Shown piece by piece: positions 31,980-45,000 of a DNA stretch of 64,000 nucleotides. The DNA is taken from contig CM038218.1 in NCBI GenBank assembly GCA_021442155.1, positions 58,308,268 through 58,372,267 on the forward strand. Reading direction: 5' to 3'. How positions within the stretch are numbered: the stretch's first letter is position 1; each line of letters opens with the position of its first letter. The notes beneath the pieces were generated by a model that was not told where the DNA came from, searched no databases, and was given only the letters and a program-made list of their open reading frames with translations. A program made the position numbers and the translations under genes. Source of the stretch: Cymbidium sinense. Lineage: Eukaryota > Streptophyta > Magnoliopsida > Asparagales > Orchidaceae.

Positions 31980-32787
31980 TGATATATCACTTAAAAGACT
32001 ACTAATGACTAATTTTGATGCTAAAAGCAAGTGATCCAAAGTTGGCTGATCGCTCTTAAAATATTCTTAGAAATTTTGAGATATCAGTTAAATCCTTAAA
32101 TAGCTCTCAAATATGTAATGTTTATAGTCAAATCGAGCATCTCGGCGAGCCGGATCCAACATGCCCAAAATCTTACAATTCCGACTTCATTTGAGCATTC
32201 AAATATACAAAATACATCAAATTATCAAAGGAATTATTTTGAGGAGTCATTGAGGAGAGTGGTTTTGTGTATTTTCTGCGAACGCCACTCCTCCAATCTA
32301 TAAATAGCCATCATTCCTCATATGAAGGAGGCCAAGAGAGAGGAGAGAGCTCTAAAGCTTGAAAATCCTCCGGCATAATCGTCCACTTGCCGCCGACCAC
32401 CCTCGTTGGTTATCAACCAGCCGTCACGCCACCACCGTTGATCCTCACCCGCCAATCTCCGTCGATCTCCAATGACACCTTCGCCGCAGATGTTCCCCGT
32501 TGTCACCATCATCTGCTACCACTAGAACTGGCAACCTCAACGTGACTATATAGTTATCGATTTTGGGATTCCCATCACTTCTCATATACAATTATGTAAT
32601 TATCGGAAAACTTGTACTCCAAACAAATATATAGAAGCTTTTTATTCCAGCCCCATGATTTTTTCCTCCTTTTGAGGTTTTTCACATTCAGTTTTCTTGT
32701 TCACTCTTAAATACTTGTGTGTATGTTGGATTTCACACAAGGCTGGCGTAAACTTTCACTCTACCGATGGTTTTCCAAAGACGCAAC
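31980..32787 (+). repeat. 5' LTR of element 3
   Basis: Starts TGATATATCACTTAAAAGAC and ends ACGCAAC, the final A missing with the adjoining primer site. TATAAATAG near 32300. Confidence 0.88.
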
Positions 32788-33104
32788 TGGGAAACTGATT
32801 CTCATTATTTTATCTGACGATCAAGTTTTCCAACAATATCAAAACCACCATCGAGGTGAGCATTTCAAGCTTGAGATAAGAATGAAGATTCATCAAATTT
32901 TGTTCCTTCATTTTGTCTAAACGCCTCTTAATCTCAAGATCACATATTAAGCTTATAATCGATTACCATCCCAAGAAACAAGTCAAAGTTGGAGGATATT
33001 TCAATATTGAGAAGAGATATAGCTTTACAAATTATGATTTTCCAATAATACTCATGGAAAAACAAGACCAAGTTTAAGGAGCAACTTTGGCTACAACCAC
33101 AAAA

Positions 33105-33950
33105 TGTTTTGATTGACCTCTTCCATACAGTTAACCGGGTAACACTCGACAAACAACCTCGAGGGTCAAAAATCCTTCGAAATTCAATTCCTCTTCCATA
33201 CAGTTAACGCTATCGAGCAAAGACTTAACAAACAACCTGAGATAGGTCAAAAGGTCGGTGGACTTCCCACCACCTTCCATACAGCACGCCATCTGTAACA
33301 CCGACAAACAACCTCGATAGGTCAAAATTCTCGGATTCAATTCGACCTCATCCATACAGATTAACATCATCGGGTAACACTCTAACAAACAACCTCGGAT
33401 AAGTCAAAAATCCTCAGCGGATTCAATTCGACATCATCCATATACGTTAACATCATCGGGTAACACTCTGACAAACAACCTCGGATGGGTCAAAATTCTC
33501 GACCAATTCGATTTTTTCCATATAACACATTATCGAAAGACTCGACAAACAACCTAGATTCAAAAGGTTGGTAGATTTCAACCTCTTCCATACAGTTAAC
33601 GCCTCAACACTGCAAATGACCCGGATAGTCAAAATCCTCAGATTCAATTGACCTCATCCATACGTTGGCGCCATCTCGGTAACACCGAGAACCAACCTCG
33701 GATAGGTCAAAATCCTCAATGGATTCAATTCAACCTCTTCCATAGCGTTACAGTCACACTCATAAACAATCTCGGATAGGTAAAAAATCCTTTGCGGATT
33801 ATATTCAACCTCTTTCATACAAGTTAATGTCATCGAGTAACACTCTGACAAACAATCTCAGATAGGTCAAAATTTCGATTTAATGACCTCTTCCATGGTT
33901 AACGCCATCGAGTCACTCGACAAACAACCTCCGATAGGTCAAAAAAATCG
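33105..33950 (+). repeat. Type-A tandem array, about 10 units
   Basis: The longest A array in the window. Repeated blocks are gacctcttccatac, gttaacgccatcg, gtaacactcgacaaacaacc and cggataggtcaaaa-tcc, with some units carrying an extra aattcaattcgac segment. Unit length varies from about 70 to 105 bases. Confidence 0.9.
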
Positions 33951-34440
33951 CCGACCATCGGCAGATCTCACGGCCACTATCATATCGCGATCTCGCTGAT
34001 CGCAGCTGCATGCCACTGCATCGCATACCGCATTACCCGCAATAATTAAATCTCGCCACCGCCACTATCTTCTCGACATCTTCGGTGAATCACGTTCTAT
34101 ATTTCTGCTGATTTACGCGGAGACCGTTGCAGTTGCATTGAGCCATACCTTGTCGGCTAAACCATTGCCGGCTACCATTGCGGATCATTTATCGTTGGCT
34201 AATTGCTGATTACGCGGCATCTCCGCTGATTACACCATCGTATGATTATCCTCCATTTATCGATTGCTGCCACGTTGCGATTGCTATTCTGCCATTGCCG
34301 ACTACACCGTTATCGCTAAATCGCCACATCTCAGGGTCACCACCCGGCCATCTCACTGATTGATCCTCGCCGGACATCATGCTGCCGCTACCGACTATGG
34401 CTCGCTTGCCAGCCACTCAGTTAGTTGCCAACCATCGCCG
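33951..34440 (+). repeat. CG-rich simple-word spacer (element 3)
   Basis: Like 25681-26034, this is an irregular mix of words such as cgctgattac, ccattgccg, atcgctaa and gccaccgcc. No coding pattern was recognised. Confidence 0.65.
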
Positions 34441-34805
34441 TACGCTAATGTCGGTCCGACGAGGTCGGGTTGACATTCTTTCAGGAAAACTAGAGCTCGC
34501 CAGATGAACATGGTCTTGATTCCAAACCCGGCCGGTCCGACAAAGGCGCCAACTTTCGAGGGAAAATGGTGTATGCCGGCCTTGACGCTTCCAAACCTCG
34601 GTCCAACAAGGGTGAACGCCTTTCGAGGAAAATCGACAACTATGGGTCTTGATCGCTTCAACGGCCGGTCGGCGGAACGCTCTTCGAGGGAAAATCGAGC
34701 CTCGTATGAACTATGGGTCTTGATCGCCTCAAGGCCGGGCCCGACAAGTGTAGTTGACACCTCTTCGAGAAAAGTGCCAGACTACGGGCCTGATTGCCTC
34801 AAGCG
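34441..34805 (+). repeat. Type-B tandem array, about 5 units
   Basis: Blocks ggtccgacgaggtc, tttcgagggaaaat and gggtcttgatcgcctc recur about every 75 bases. Followed by gccctaggggggtttttataga, which matches the corresponding position in elements 1 (7505-7530) and 2 (26710-26740). Confidence 0.88.
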
Positions 34806-35393
34806 ACCTCTCTTAAGAAGAAGAGGGGCACTCAAGCATATGAAGAGTGTGCTTTTTTCCTTGGCCCTAGGGGGGTTTTTATAGACCCCTTATAAGGGCA
34901 AAAAAGGTAAAAAAACTGCCAAAATGGGCGAAATAACAAAACCGGACAAAACCCTCATAGCAGCTACATCCCGTCATTGCGCCGCCATCGTTCATGGTCA
35001 TCGCTTAATCCTGCCTCTCGCCTTTCCATACGTGTCGATGACCCGCCGTTCTCATGCTCCACGAACAAACTCCGACTAACAAGAACCGAGACCACGCCAT
35101 GATCACATCGCGACCAGCTCAACCCATGGGAGGCTTGAAGGCCAGCTCCGCGCCTGCATGGTACGCCGGGTTCGTCGCCTCGCATGCATGCGTAAGCCAG
35201 AATCTACAGTGTCTATAACTCAAATTCATACCGACATATCCACATACGTCCGCAACCTTACACCTGCTTCCGTGATCAAAATCTTGTGTTCTCATGAAGA
35301 TTTGTTCTCTCAAAATGTATGGTTGATAGTCCCTCAAATTTCATTGAAGAATGTGCTATTTTCAAATATTTGATATATATATATTTTTGAATG

Positions 35394-36222
35394 ATAGTCA
35401 AAGCACGAATCTTGATGCTAAAAGCAAGCTGATCCGAAGTTGAAACTGGTCAGGATCAACCTCTTAAAATATCCTTAGAAACTTTGGGATATCAGTTAAA
35501 TCCTTAAATAGCTCTCAAATATGGAGTGTTTATAGTCAAATCGAGTGTCTTGATGAGCCGGATCCAACAAGCCCAATATCTTACAATTTCAACTTCATTT
35601 GAGCATTCAAATACACAAAATACATCAAATGATCAAATGAATTATTTTGAGCCGTCCGATGGAGTGTACAGGTTTTGCATGTATTTACAGAAATGTCACT
35701 TCTCCAATCTATAAATATCATTCCTCATATGGGAGGCCAAGCAAGAGAGAGAGAGCTCTAAAGCTTGAAAATCCTCCGCATAATCGTGCCACCACTGACC
35801 TGGCCCACCACCTCATTGGTTACCAACCGCGTGGCCGCCATAATTTCGTGATCAATCTCCGCCGGTCTCCATCACGACCTTCATCATCGGTGTTCATTGC
35901 TCACCATCATCTGCTACCACTAGCAATCATACAACTGAACGTGACTATATGGTCATTGTTATCGATTTTGGGATTCTCATTGTCCCCTTCACATATGAAT
36001 TATGTAATCGGTTATCGAAAACATGTACTCAAAACAAATATATAGTGGAAGCTTTTTACTGGGCTAGGCCCCGTGATTTTTTCCCTCCTTTCGAGGTTTT
36101 TCACATAAAAATTCTTGTGTTTTCTTGTTCACTCTTTAAATACTTATGTGTGCGTTGGATTTCACAACAAGGTTAAGGCGTAAACTTTCACTCTACTGCA
36201 ACTGATTTTCTAGTACGTAACA
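35394..36222 (+). repeat. 3' LTR of element 3 (5'-truncated)
   Basis: Starts within the LTR (tagtcaaagcacgaatcttg) and ends TACGTAACA, directly followed by the ATTTG duplication. Confidence 0.88.
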
Positions 36223-36227
36223 ATTTG

Positions 36228-37306
36228 GATCCTAAAGTTTTCCTTGAACAAAATATGAATTTTATCATGATTTTTTTTTTATTCAGAGAGGTCCATTTGT
36301 TTTAATGAACTAATCCTTGATATTAATAATAAACTATATATAGAAAATTATTGATTAAGGAGCTTTACTTTTGTTCAAATTATAAATATAAAAGTCTCTT
36401 ATGATAAGAAGGTTTTCTGCTAACACATATGAGAATAATTAAATCAATGATATTATAGGCTTTAAGAGTAGGAGACTTTAATATGGGTAAAGTTATATAG
36501 TCAATATATGATATATCATATAGATGAGGGTAAATATGTTGATATATTTTTAATGCATAACCATATCTTATATATGAAAATAATTCTTTTTTTAAAGTTG
36601 GTCATAAATCACTTAAGAAAGTATAATCTTACTATAAAGACTCTTAAGAAGGAAGTTAAATGATAAATATTATCAAAGGTAATAAGACTTTTATTTTGAT
36701 CATCAGATAAACTTTGATTATCATAATATCTTGGACTATAGTTTGTCTAGAGTTATCATGGATTTTAAGCTTTACAATCTAGGGAGTTACAAAAGAAAAT
36801 AGAAGGATAAGAAAAAAAATGTTGCTTGAAGACAACAAAAGTAAGGTTGAGCTTTGAGTGTGGGAAACCCTAGTGTAGTGCCTTGATAAAATATGCCACA
36901 TATGTTAATTGAATGCAAGTAAATATAAGATAAATGATCATTTTGGTAAGTGAAAACTCCTTGGATTTTGGATGCTTGGGAATATTGATTTGATTTTGAC
37001 TTGTAGAACTTTATTTATATATAAGCTTGGCCTTTGAGATTATTAAGAGATTCTTTGAATTTCTTGAGCTTCATGAATCACGAGAAAAACTTGTGAACTC
37101 AAAATCCTAGCTTGGCTCCTTAAGCTTTTTTGCATCAAGAGAATAGCTCAACTACTAAGTTTGTAGTTTAGAATACAAATTAATTTTTTCACTTTGTTTA
37201 GAATACAAAAATATAATGTCTTAATAAATTATTGCATCAAGAGAATAGCTCAACTACTAAGTTCTGTTCTCTCAAGCTCGGCTCGTTTACACCCCTAATT
37301 GGATTT
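36228..37306. other. Intergenic, no gene; 30-bp direct repeat
   Basis: The phrase gcatcaagagaatagctcaa...aagtt occurs at 37132-37161 and 37234-37263. At 37265-37294 the sequence ctcaagctcggctcgtttac acccctaatt resembles the right end of a hAT-type MITE (inverted TAGGGGTGTAAACGAGCCGA) without a visible partner. No coding segment recognised. Confidence 0.6.
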
Positions 37307-37311
37307 ATAAG

Positions 37312-38150
37312 TATTGCGTGCTAGAAAACCATATAGAGTAAAAGTTTTCTTTGGAGTCCAGACACAATATGTATTTAAAGAGCTAACAAGAAACTTAATT
37401 TTTTTACAGAAAACTCGAAAAGAGGAAACCACAGCCAAAAGCTTCCACTATGTATCTGCTTTGAGTACAAGATCTTCCGATAACGGATTGAATTGAGTGA
37501 GAAGGGAACAACAACTATGTACCGCTCTAACAATCTTAAGAAGATGGTGAACATCGAGAAACATCGACCGACGAAGGTGTCATGATGGAGACCGACAGAT
37601 TGACAACGGCGAGGATATGGACCTTGGCCAGTATGGTGACAGAAATGCAGACAATTATACTGGAGGATCTTAGAGCTCTCTCCTCTCTTTTTGGCCTCCT
37701 TTTCCTTCACTTGGCCTCCTCTCTCTTCCTTGCTTGGACTCTATCTTCTTACTGACTCTTCCTCTTCTTCCTTTCTGACTCTTCCTCTTCTTTATCCTCT
37801 TCTTTACTTGTCAGCCTCTTCTTCTTTTGTTTTATCTTCTTTCTTTACTTGGCCTTCTCTATGTGATAATGAAGAATTTATATAGATGGGAGGAGGCATT
37901 CTAAATTATTATAATTAATATTCCTTCGATCATTTGATGTATTTTGAGCATTTATGCCCAAATGAATAATTATGAGATCTTAGTTCGTTAGATTCGAGAC
38001 ATTTGACTATAAACACTCTATATTTGATTTTGGGATTTAATTGATAAAGATTCTAAATGATATTTTAAGTCAGATTATTTTACTCAAAATCATATCGCTT
38101 TCGACATCAAGATTTGTGCTTTGACTAGTAGTATTTTGAGAGCCATATCA
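37312..38150 (-). mobile_element. Solo LTR of the Tat family (minus strand) with perfect TSD
   Basis: Minus strand starts TGATATGGCTCTCAAAATAC at 38150 and ends GGTTTTCTAGCACGCAATA at 37312. The flanks ATAAG (37307-37311 and 38151-38155) match exactly. A C/T-rich low-complexity expansion (37690-37860, with ctcttcctcttcttcctt-type words) lies after the TATA-like region. The open frame it makes (37691-37885) is not a gene. Confidence 0.9.
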
Positions 38151-38155
38151 ATAAG

Positions 38156-38880
38156 CATTAAGTGAAAATTTAAATCTTATAGATTGTTAATTTTTTTTTA
38201 GGATCGGCCTTTGAACTTATTAATTATGGATTTAACTAATTCAACCTTAGACTTAGTAAATTAGATTACACTTGAAACCAATCTTCAAACAAGTTGATTT
38301 TCATTTTAGACTCAATCGATTAGTTGATCTCGAGAGAAGTTTACCTTTAAGTTAAATCTTTAAGTTTTTAAAGCATTATTTTTATGCTTGATTTTTGAAC
38401 TTATTGAGCTTGAAGAAAAACATGACTTAATTGCTATGACTTGTTGAATAAGTCTAATAATTGATTCTAAGATCTGTAAGTTGAGAATTTTATGTTCATC
38501 AACTCAAATTTTTAGTTTATGAGTCTATAATCTTGGATTTGAACATACAAATCTTGATCATTAGGATTGTAATCTTGAAAACTTGCTTAAGTTTGATTTT
38601 GATTTGAATAGCTTAAGTGTCAATAAGTTCAAAATTTTTATTAGTTTAGACTTATAAATAACAAATTTAGTGATTCGACTTATTAAACTATAGTTTCAAT
38701 CTTTATCTTCATATTTTTTTTAGTAAAATAATTAATTTAACTTAATTTATTAGAAATTTAATTTTATAAAAAATATATTTAAGTTTTGATTATATATATA
38801 TATATATATAAATTTAAATTAAAATATTAAATATTTAAATATAAAACTAGTTAAACGCATCTATCTAAAAAGTGAAGGGT
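38156..38880. other. AT-rich upstream region of WDR83
   Basis: No gene recognised. A short (TA)n run lies at 38791-38810. The GC content rises abruptly after 38875, where the WDR83 leader begins. Confidence 0.6.
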
Positions 38881-39031
38881 CGAGCGTGGTTTTCCAGATT
38901 TTCAGTCCCTCTCCGCGGTGTTGCGGGTCCGAATCCGAGCCCTCCTGTACCAGTTAAACCAGGCACATCAAAGGAAGATCAATCGATCAGAAGGACAACC
39001 CAGGGCTGGCCGACGGCTGGGGTGAAAGCGT
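38876..39031 (+). promoter_or_regulatory. GC-rich 5' leader / core promoter region of WDR83
   Basis: CpG-containing, GC-rich sequence (tctccgcggtgttgcgggtc; ggctggccgacggctggggt) between AT-rich upstream DNA and the ATG. It fits a TATA-less housekeeping promoter with 5' UTR; the transcription start cannot be fixed from sequence alone. Confidence 0.45.
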
Positions 39032-42000
39032 ATGGCAAGTAGCGGGAGTTCAGTGGACCTCCCAAGAAAGGAAGCGGGCGTGCTTCGAGGGCACGAGGGA
39101 GCGGTTTTGGCTGCCCGATTCAATGGCGACGGAAACTACTGCCTGAGCTGCGGCAAGGACCGCACCCTCCGCCTCTGGAACCCTCATCGTGGTATCCACA
39201 TCAAGACCTACAAGTCCCATGGCCGCGAGGTTCGTGACGTTCATGTCACCTCGTAAGAGCTCCTCGAACTCCTGCTTTCGATTTTCCTTTCCTCTCCTAT
39301 AATTATCTCTGTTCTCTGCACTGTGATGACTAAACGTTGTTGCATTCATTGTTTGTTGTACTGAAAGGGACAATGCCAAGCTTTGCTCGTGCGGTGGGGA
39401 TCGGCAGGTTTTTTACTGGGATGTTGCAACTGGGCGTGTGATACGAAAATTCCGTGGACATGATAGCGAGGTTAGTTCTCGCAGTTGTGGGTTTTTTTTT
39501 TTCTATTTAGAAATTTAATGGGTGTTGGTTGAGGCCTTCAATCTTACATTTGCACAAAATGTAATGAACTTACTTACACACTGCTTGGGCGCTGAGGGAA
39601 GAAGAACAAAATGTCAAAATAATCTTTTATATTTTATTTTCATTTGTTATGATTTTTCCCTATGGACGATTAGTAAACTTGACGAAGTACTCTTATAAGA
39701 AAGAACCATACAATTGATTCCCCGTGCCTTTTGGCTGCATTAAGATGGTACACATAGTTATCATAAAAACATAAGCCATAAATCAAATGAAAGCAAGACA
39801 TTAACAAATCATGAATCAGGGTTTTAGCCCTTAGCGCTTGAGGCGATAAATGATTCAGGTTCATTCTTCTTGATTGATAGCTCTGCCAGAGAAGAAAATG
39901 ATTCCTTCTTTTCTTGATTGATGGTTGAAATATGAGTACACATGAGCTTAGATTTTTGCTATTATTCTTAAGACCCGTGCAGGTACTGGGTTTAGCTTCA
40001 TATTGGGCAAAAAAAGTTTTGGTGTAGAAAATATAAAATGTTTAACCCTCCTCTCCCATTCACTTAAGCTTAAAAATGTATTTGACCAAATGTATGAAGC
40101 TCAATTTTAGCTTTATCTAATCCACACTCCTTAAGAAATGATCTTTGAGGTGAAGGTCAACTGAGATTGAGTGATTTATGTGGTTTGTGGCTCCAATGAT
40201 TTTTGGTGCTTTTTATCTTGATTTGGTGTTGTTTAATAACAATTGACTCCTATGATGGCTCCATACGATTTAGTAAGAATTTGGTGTATGACACTTGCTG
40301 ATATTAAAATGATCTTCATTTGAGGATAGCGATGAGTGATTCAAAGAGTTTTTATATGAGGGGAAGATTACTAAGTTTTATGTGAGTGTTGAGTTCAATC
40401 TTATGTTAAATAGGTGAAAAATGTATCGGTGTACTAATACCAAGTATTGTTCCTCTTATCCCATAAGCTTAAGATTTTGAGTTACAAAAATATATTTCAC
40501 TACTAGTGTCTCATGCTTAACTTTGGCCTTCTTTTGATCTACTCTCCTTAATAAATTACATCATAGTTGAAAGTTTAATTTAGATTTAGTGGCTTATGAC
40601 TCCCAATGTTGAATAGTTGTTTAATTCAACAATGACTCCATGATTAATTGATATATTGGTGCATTACACTTGATGCTTTTAAAAGATCTTTTTAGAGGTG
40701 AGTGATGGACAATTTGGGGGCTCTCAATTATGGTGGGGAATAAAATGTGAGCTTTGAGTTTAGTCTCATATTAGATTGGTGAAAATGTGGAAATGCTAGT
40801 TGGTTGCCTCTTCTCGCTTACAAGCTTAAGATTTTGGGTCAAAAATAGGTTTTTACCATTAGCAAATCATGCAGATCTTTAATGCCTCTTTGATCTCTAA
40901 TCTTTGATAAGTTGTATTATAGTTAAGGGTTTATTTTAGATTGAATGATTCATACAGTTTGTGCTAACATATGTTTTTGGTGCATCTTGAGTGAGCAAGA
41001 TTTAGTTATGAGCCACTCCAACAATAGTTTTAATAATTGAAAGAGATCTTGTTGTAAAACATTTGATAGGGGTAGTGATGATCAATGTGGATAACTCTCA
41101 TGCATGGAGCATATTGTAAAGGCATATGAAAGAATTGTGTTTGATTTCGTATTGTCATTTCCTAAAAATTAGCTTAATCAACCCGATTTAGGAGCATGAC
41201 ACATTATGGTGTCTTTAGAGGATTATTATTAGAACTCTTTTGCCATCTATTTAATTTTTCAATCCAATGGTTTACTTAGACTGAGATCCAATTGGAATGC
41301 CTCCAACATTACCTTTGTTTCATCTTGCTGCTTTAGCAAGAAAATTGATCGGCCATGGTCTTGAGGGTGTCGCACTTCACTAGAGCTTAAGGAGTCAATC
41401 ACACAAATAAAATAAGAAAATATGTAAGATATTTAAGTGCACAAGATCAAATAAGATTAATATAATGATGTCTTGAGGACAAAACACTCATAAACCATAA
41501 ATGTATAAATCTAAGATGATTATGTCGGACATCCAAAATTTATAACATTGGAGAAGAAGACATCAAAATATTGGTTATTGTGGGCTCCGAAAATTTGCAT
41601 CCTTGATAAAGAGAGTTTGGATTAATATCGGATAAATTTTCAGATACAAATGAAACAAGTAGATAAAGACACTACTGAGATTTTGCCTCATTTTATGTAA
41701 TTTTAGATCCTTGTGTTTCTTATACGTAAAGCACTTATAGTTAATTATCACTCCCAATTATGAGAGAGAACTTTTGATTAAAGGATTAGATCACTAATCT
41801 TAACGATGTAGTAGTGATGTGGAGGTTTGGAGTTTAGCATATATGAAATTCATCATCATTAATTTTAAAGCGATGGTTGGGGAATGATGACGCATCCCAT
41901 CCAGTCATCCAGAAGCATTCCCTTGGCCTACTGAGGAGGTGACCAAACCTCGACAAAGATCGACCATGGGATTGAAGACTCAGATGATGTTTCTAAGTAG

Positions 42001-45000
42001 ACAACTTTAAGTCCACCTTAACTGACAGAGAGTTTTTTTGCCTTATCGAGCATGGTTCACAACTCGCGACAGCCATCGGGGAACATACGCTACAATCACG
42101 ATCATCATGCACAACCACATCGATTTAATTCTATTTATAATCGTATCATATGAACTACTACCAAACCATGACAGGACACATGCCACATCCTTATTAGTAT
42201 GAGATTAATTGAGAGCGAACATAGTAGAACACTTGACTTGATATTAGATCATTTGTGAACTAAAGTTTTCTTAACTTTTCACCTATGACTAACAGTTACG
42301 GAAGGTGGATAAATTGAGTTTTGCTTTAAATCTTGAATGATAGATTTCATTTAAACATTTTTAATTGAATGTCATTAATTTTTGTGTTTGAATTGATGCT
42401 TGATTTAAGTCAATTTGATCTGAAATTTGAAATTATGAATATATTTGATGAAAATATCCCCTTCGGTTGAAATTTTTATTCAATGCAGTCATCATCAGGG
42501 TTTAAACCTTATCGACAATACTTATTTGCTAGTAGAGAATCATGTTTATAAATAGTTAGAACAAATGATTGCATTTATCATCTTGAAATAGAGAGTTTGT
42601 AATTTTGAATATGAAATTTCTCTATTAAGATCTTTGATGGTCATATGCAAATATAGAATTAAATATTCTTCTTAGTGAACATACACTTATTTTACAACCA
42701 ATCTTGTCAACCTCGGCCCTTGTGAGGAGGATCAGACCGATTATATGAGATTTGCATCTTCAATACTTAGCAAATGCATTTAATAGCATCATCACCGTAA
42801 ATTAAACCTATGAAATACATATCTATTTTCGAAGTGATTGCCATTTCATGAAGATGTTGGCAAACTTTTCAATGCGAAGTAGGTTTTAAGTACAATTAAT
42901 ATCAACCTGCACAGATCGTTAGACACTAGCTTTAGGCTTTTAGCATAGTATGCGGTAAATAACTGGTTTAAATATTTGCACATATTCATTCATTCATTTC
43001 ATGTAGTTTTTTTATGTGCTTTGAAGCATTTGAAGTTAATCCTAAGAAATCCTTCAAAATGCATATGGATATCCCACTTTAGGGTATTTGCATGAGTTTT
43101 AAAATATCACATTTAAATGTTATGCTACTTAAGATGGATATGCTATTTCATCATTTGAATGGCTTACATACATCCCGATGTAATGAGATCAAACATAAAG
43201 TTGTCTCTTAACAAAATAAGCAGGATATTACCCTCATGAAGCAATAATGAGACTTATTCAATTTGAATGTTTACATGCATACCAAAGGTGTTCAAATTAA
43301 GTGAATACAATATCACTATGAGTATGTGCAACATTGCATTCATTTGAACATTCAAAGAGGCTTCAAGGCAAAGGCCCCCTTTTTTATATTGGTGTTTGAT
43401 GAGATCCTCTCTCTTTCATATTCATTGTTGGATTTCTTGATTTTAATTATTACTCCTCAATTTGAATTGGTTATAACTTGTCAAAACTCAATCCCCTTCA
43501 TCTTTTCAGTGTAAAATATAGCATAACTAGGCATGCATTGAAAAGTTTAGCTTGCAAGTGCTAACAAGTTTAAGATCATTCAAACTTTGCTCAATTCTTT
43601 TCAATGTTCTACTGACTAAACTCTTTGTGATTTAATTCATAGCTAATTTGAGCCCCCTTAAATAATCTGTTTAGAGTCATATCAACTATAATTCTATGTG
43701 TTTATTTTAGGATTTGGATTTCAATTCACCTTTCACTTTGCAATGCATCAAAGGTCTTTCAAAAGATGTTAACTCTATGTTCTTGGTAAATTTAGTTCAT
43801 TGAAAATTTCGCTAGCCTCCGACGCCATCCCTACATGTGTTTACTTGGAGTGCCAAGACCTCCATTACGCTTTTAAAGCGCAGAGGTGTGGCGACAATCA
43901 CGGAGAGAGTCTATATACTACAAGACATAGTCTTCAATAATTGTAAAAGTATCCTAATTTCTTACTGTGGTTGAAGCAATACGAATGAGTACTTAAATCT
44001 AGTTATTCCGGTTATATAGAATACAAAAAAATTCAATATATTCTTGCAAGTACATAATCATTTGAGTGAAACTCAGCCTCCCAAAGATCATCTCAGATGG
44101 TGTGTCAGACGGAGTGTCGCCTTCCCACCACGCTTATGAAAAGACGTGCACGATAGGGTGTCTTCATTCGCAGCGTAAAAGGTCTTCATACCTATCGCGC
44201 TTATGGGAAGCACGCATAAGCTTTCAAAACCTGTATAGAAAGCATCCTAACTTTTCTCGTAGTGTTGAAGCAATATGATGAGTACTTAAATCTAACAACT
44301 ATTGCAGTTATATTAAAGTAACGAGTACATGAATGTAATATTCATGCTTGCAAGTACACAATAATTTAAATTAAATTAAAATTCCTCCCACATCATCCTC
44401 AATGCTACATCCTGAGTGCCTTACCATCACGCTTATGCATAATGACGTATCTTGTGACACCACGGATAGGAAGAACTATGTACTTTCCATGCTTATGAGA
44501 AGCATCGCATATGCCTTCGAAACATGTATAAGAAGCATCCTACTTACCTCCCCGTGCTGATGCAACACGAACGAGTGCTTATGTCTAGCAAATTTTTCTG
44601 ATGTGTTGGAGCAACACAAGCAGGTACTTATAACCCCAACATTTCTTACAATTTTTTGTTGGCAAGTACATTAAAACATAACTTTCATCGAAATCAAATA
44701 ACAAGGACAGTTTAATAGTAAAGTGTAGGCAGATTTCAGTTTCATATGGCATACAAATAGCAACATCAAACTCTACAGAAATTTGAACCTCATCACCTTA
44801 TAGCACCTTGGCTGAGATGATTATATTTGAGAGGGGATTGAGGAAGGCTGTTGTTGGTAGAACTGGGGTTGTTGGGAGTTTTGGTTTAAGAGAGGAGAGA
44901 TGGTTTATGTGCACGAGGGGTAAAAGGTATAGTGGCTGTTTTAGGGGAAGGTTGAAGGATATTTTGAGAAGGGATTGGTGCAAGTAAGTGCTGTTCCAAC

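Larger units (their letters stand above)
31980..36222 (+). mobile_element. Tat-family element 3: non-coding derivative with perfect TSD
   Basis: LTRs lie at 31980-32787 and about 35394-36222. The flanks ATTTG at 31975-31979 and 36223-36227 match exactly. The 2.6-kb interior has no gag or pol. It holds an unrecognised 320-bp leader (32788-33104), array A, a CG-rich spacer, array B and the conserved pre-LTR region. The primer-binding site appears deleted at the 5' LTR boundary (acgcaac|tgggaaac). The purine tract plus about 25 bases of the 3' LTR are deleted as well (ttttgaatga|tagtcaaagcacg), so it could not transpose in its present form. Confidence 0.92.

Noticed and set aside
37265..37294. 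Second hAT-type MITE
   Set aside because: Only one end (inverted TAGGGGTGTAAACGAG) is visible and no partner end or duplication was found, so only a truncated relic can be claimed.
37691..37885. Ser/Leu/Phe-rich frame of 64 codons
   Set aside because: It is the C/T-rich low-complexity expansion inside a minus-strand solo LTR.
39050..39379. Minus-strand frame of 109 codons
   Set aside because: Shadow of WDR83 exon 1 and the start of exon 2 on the other strand.
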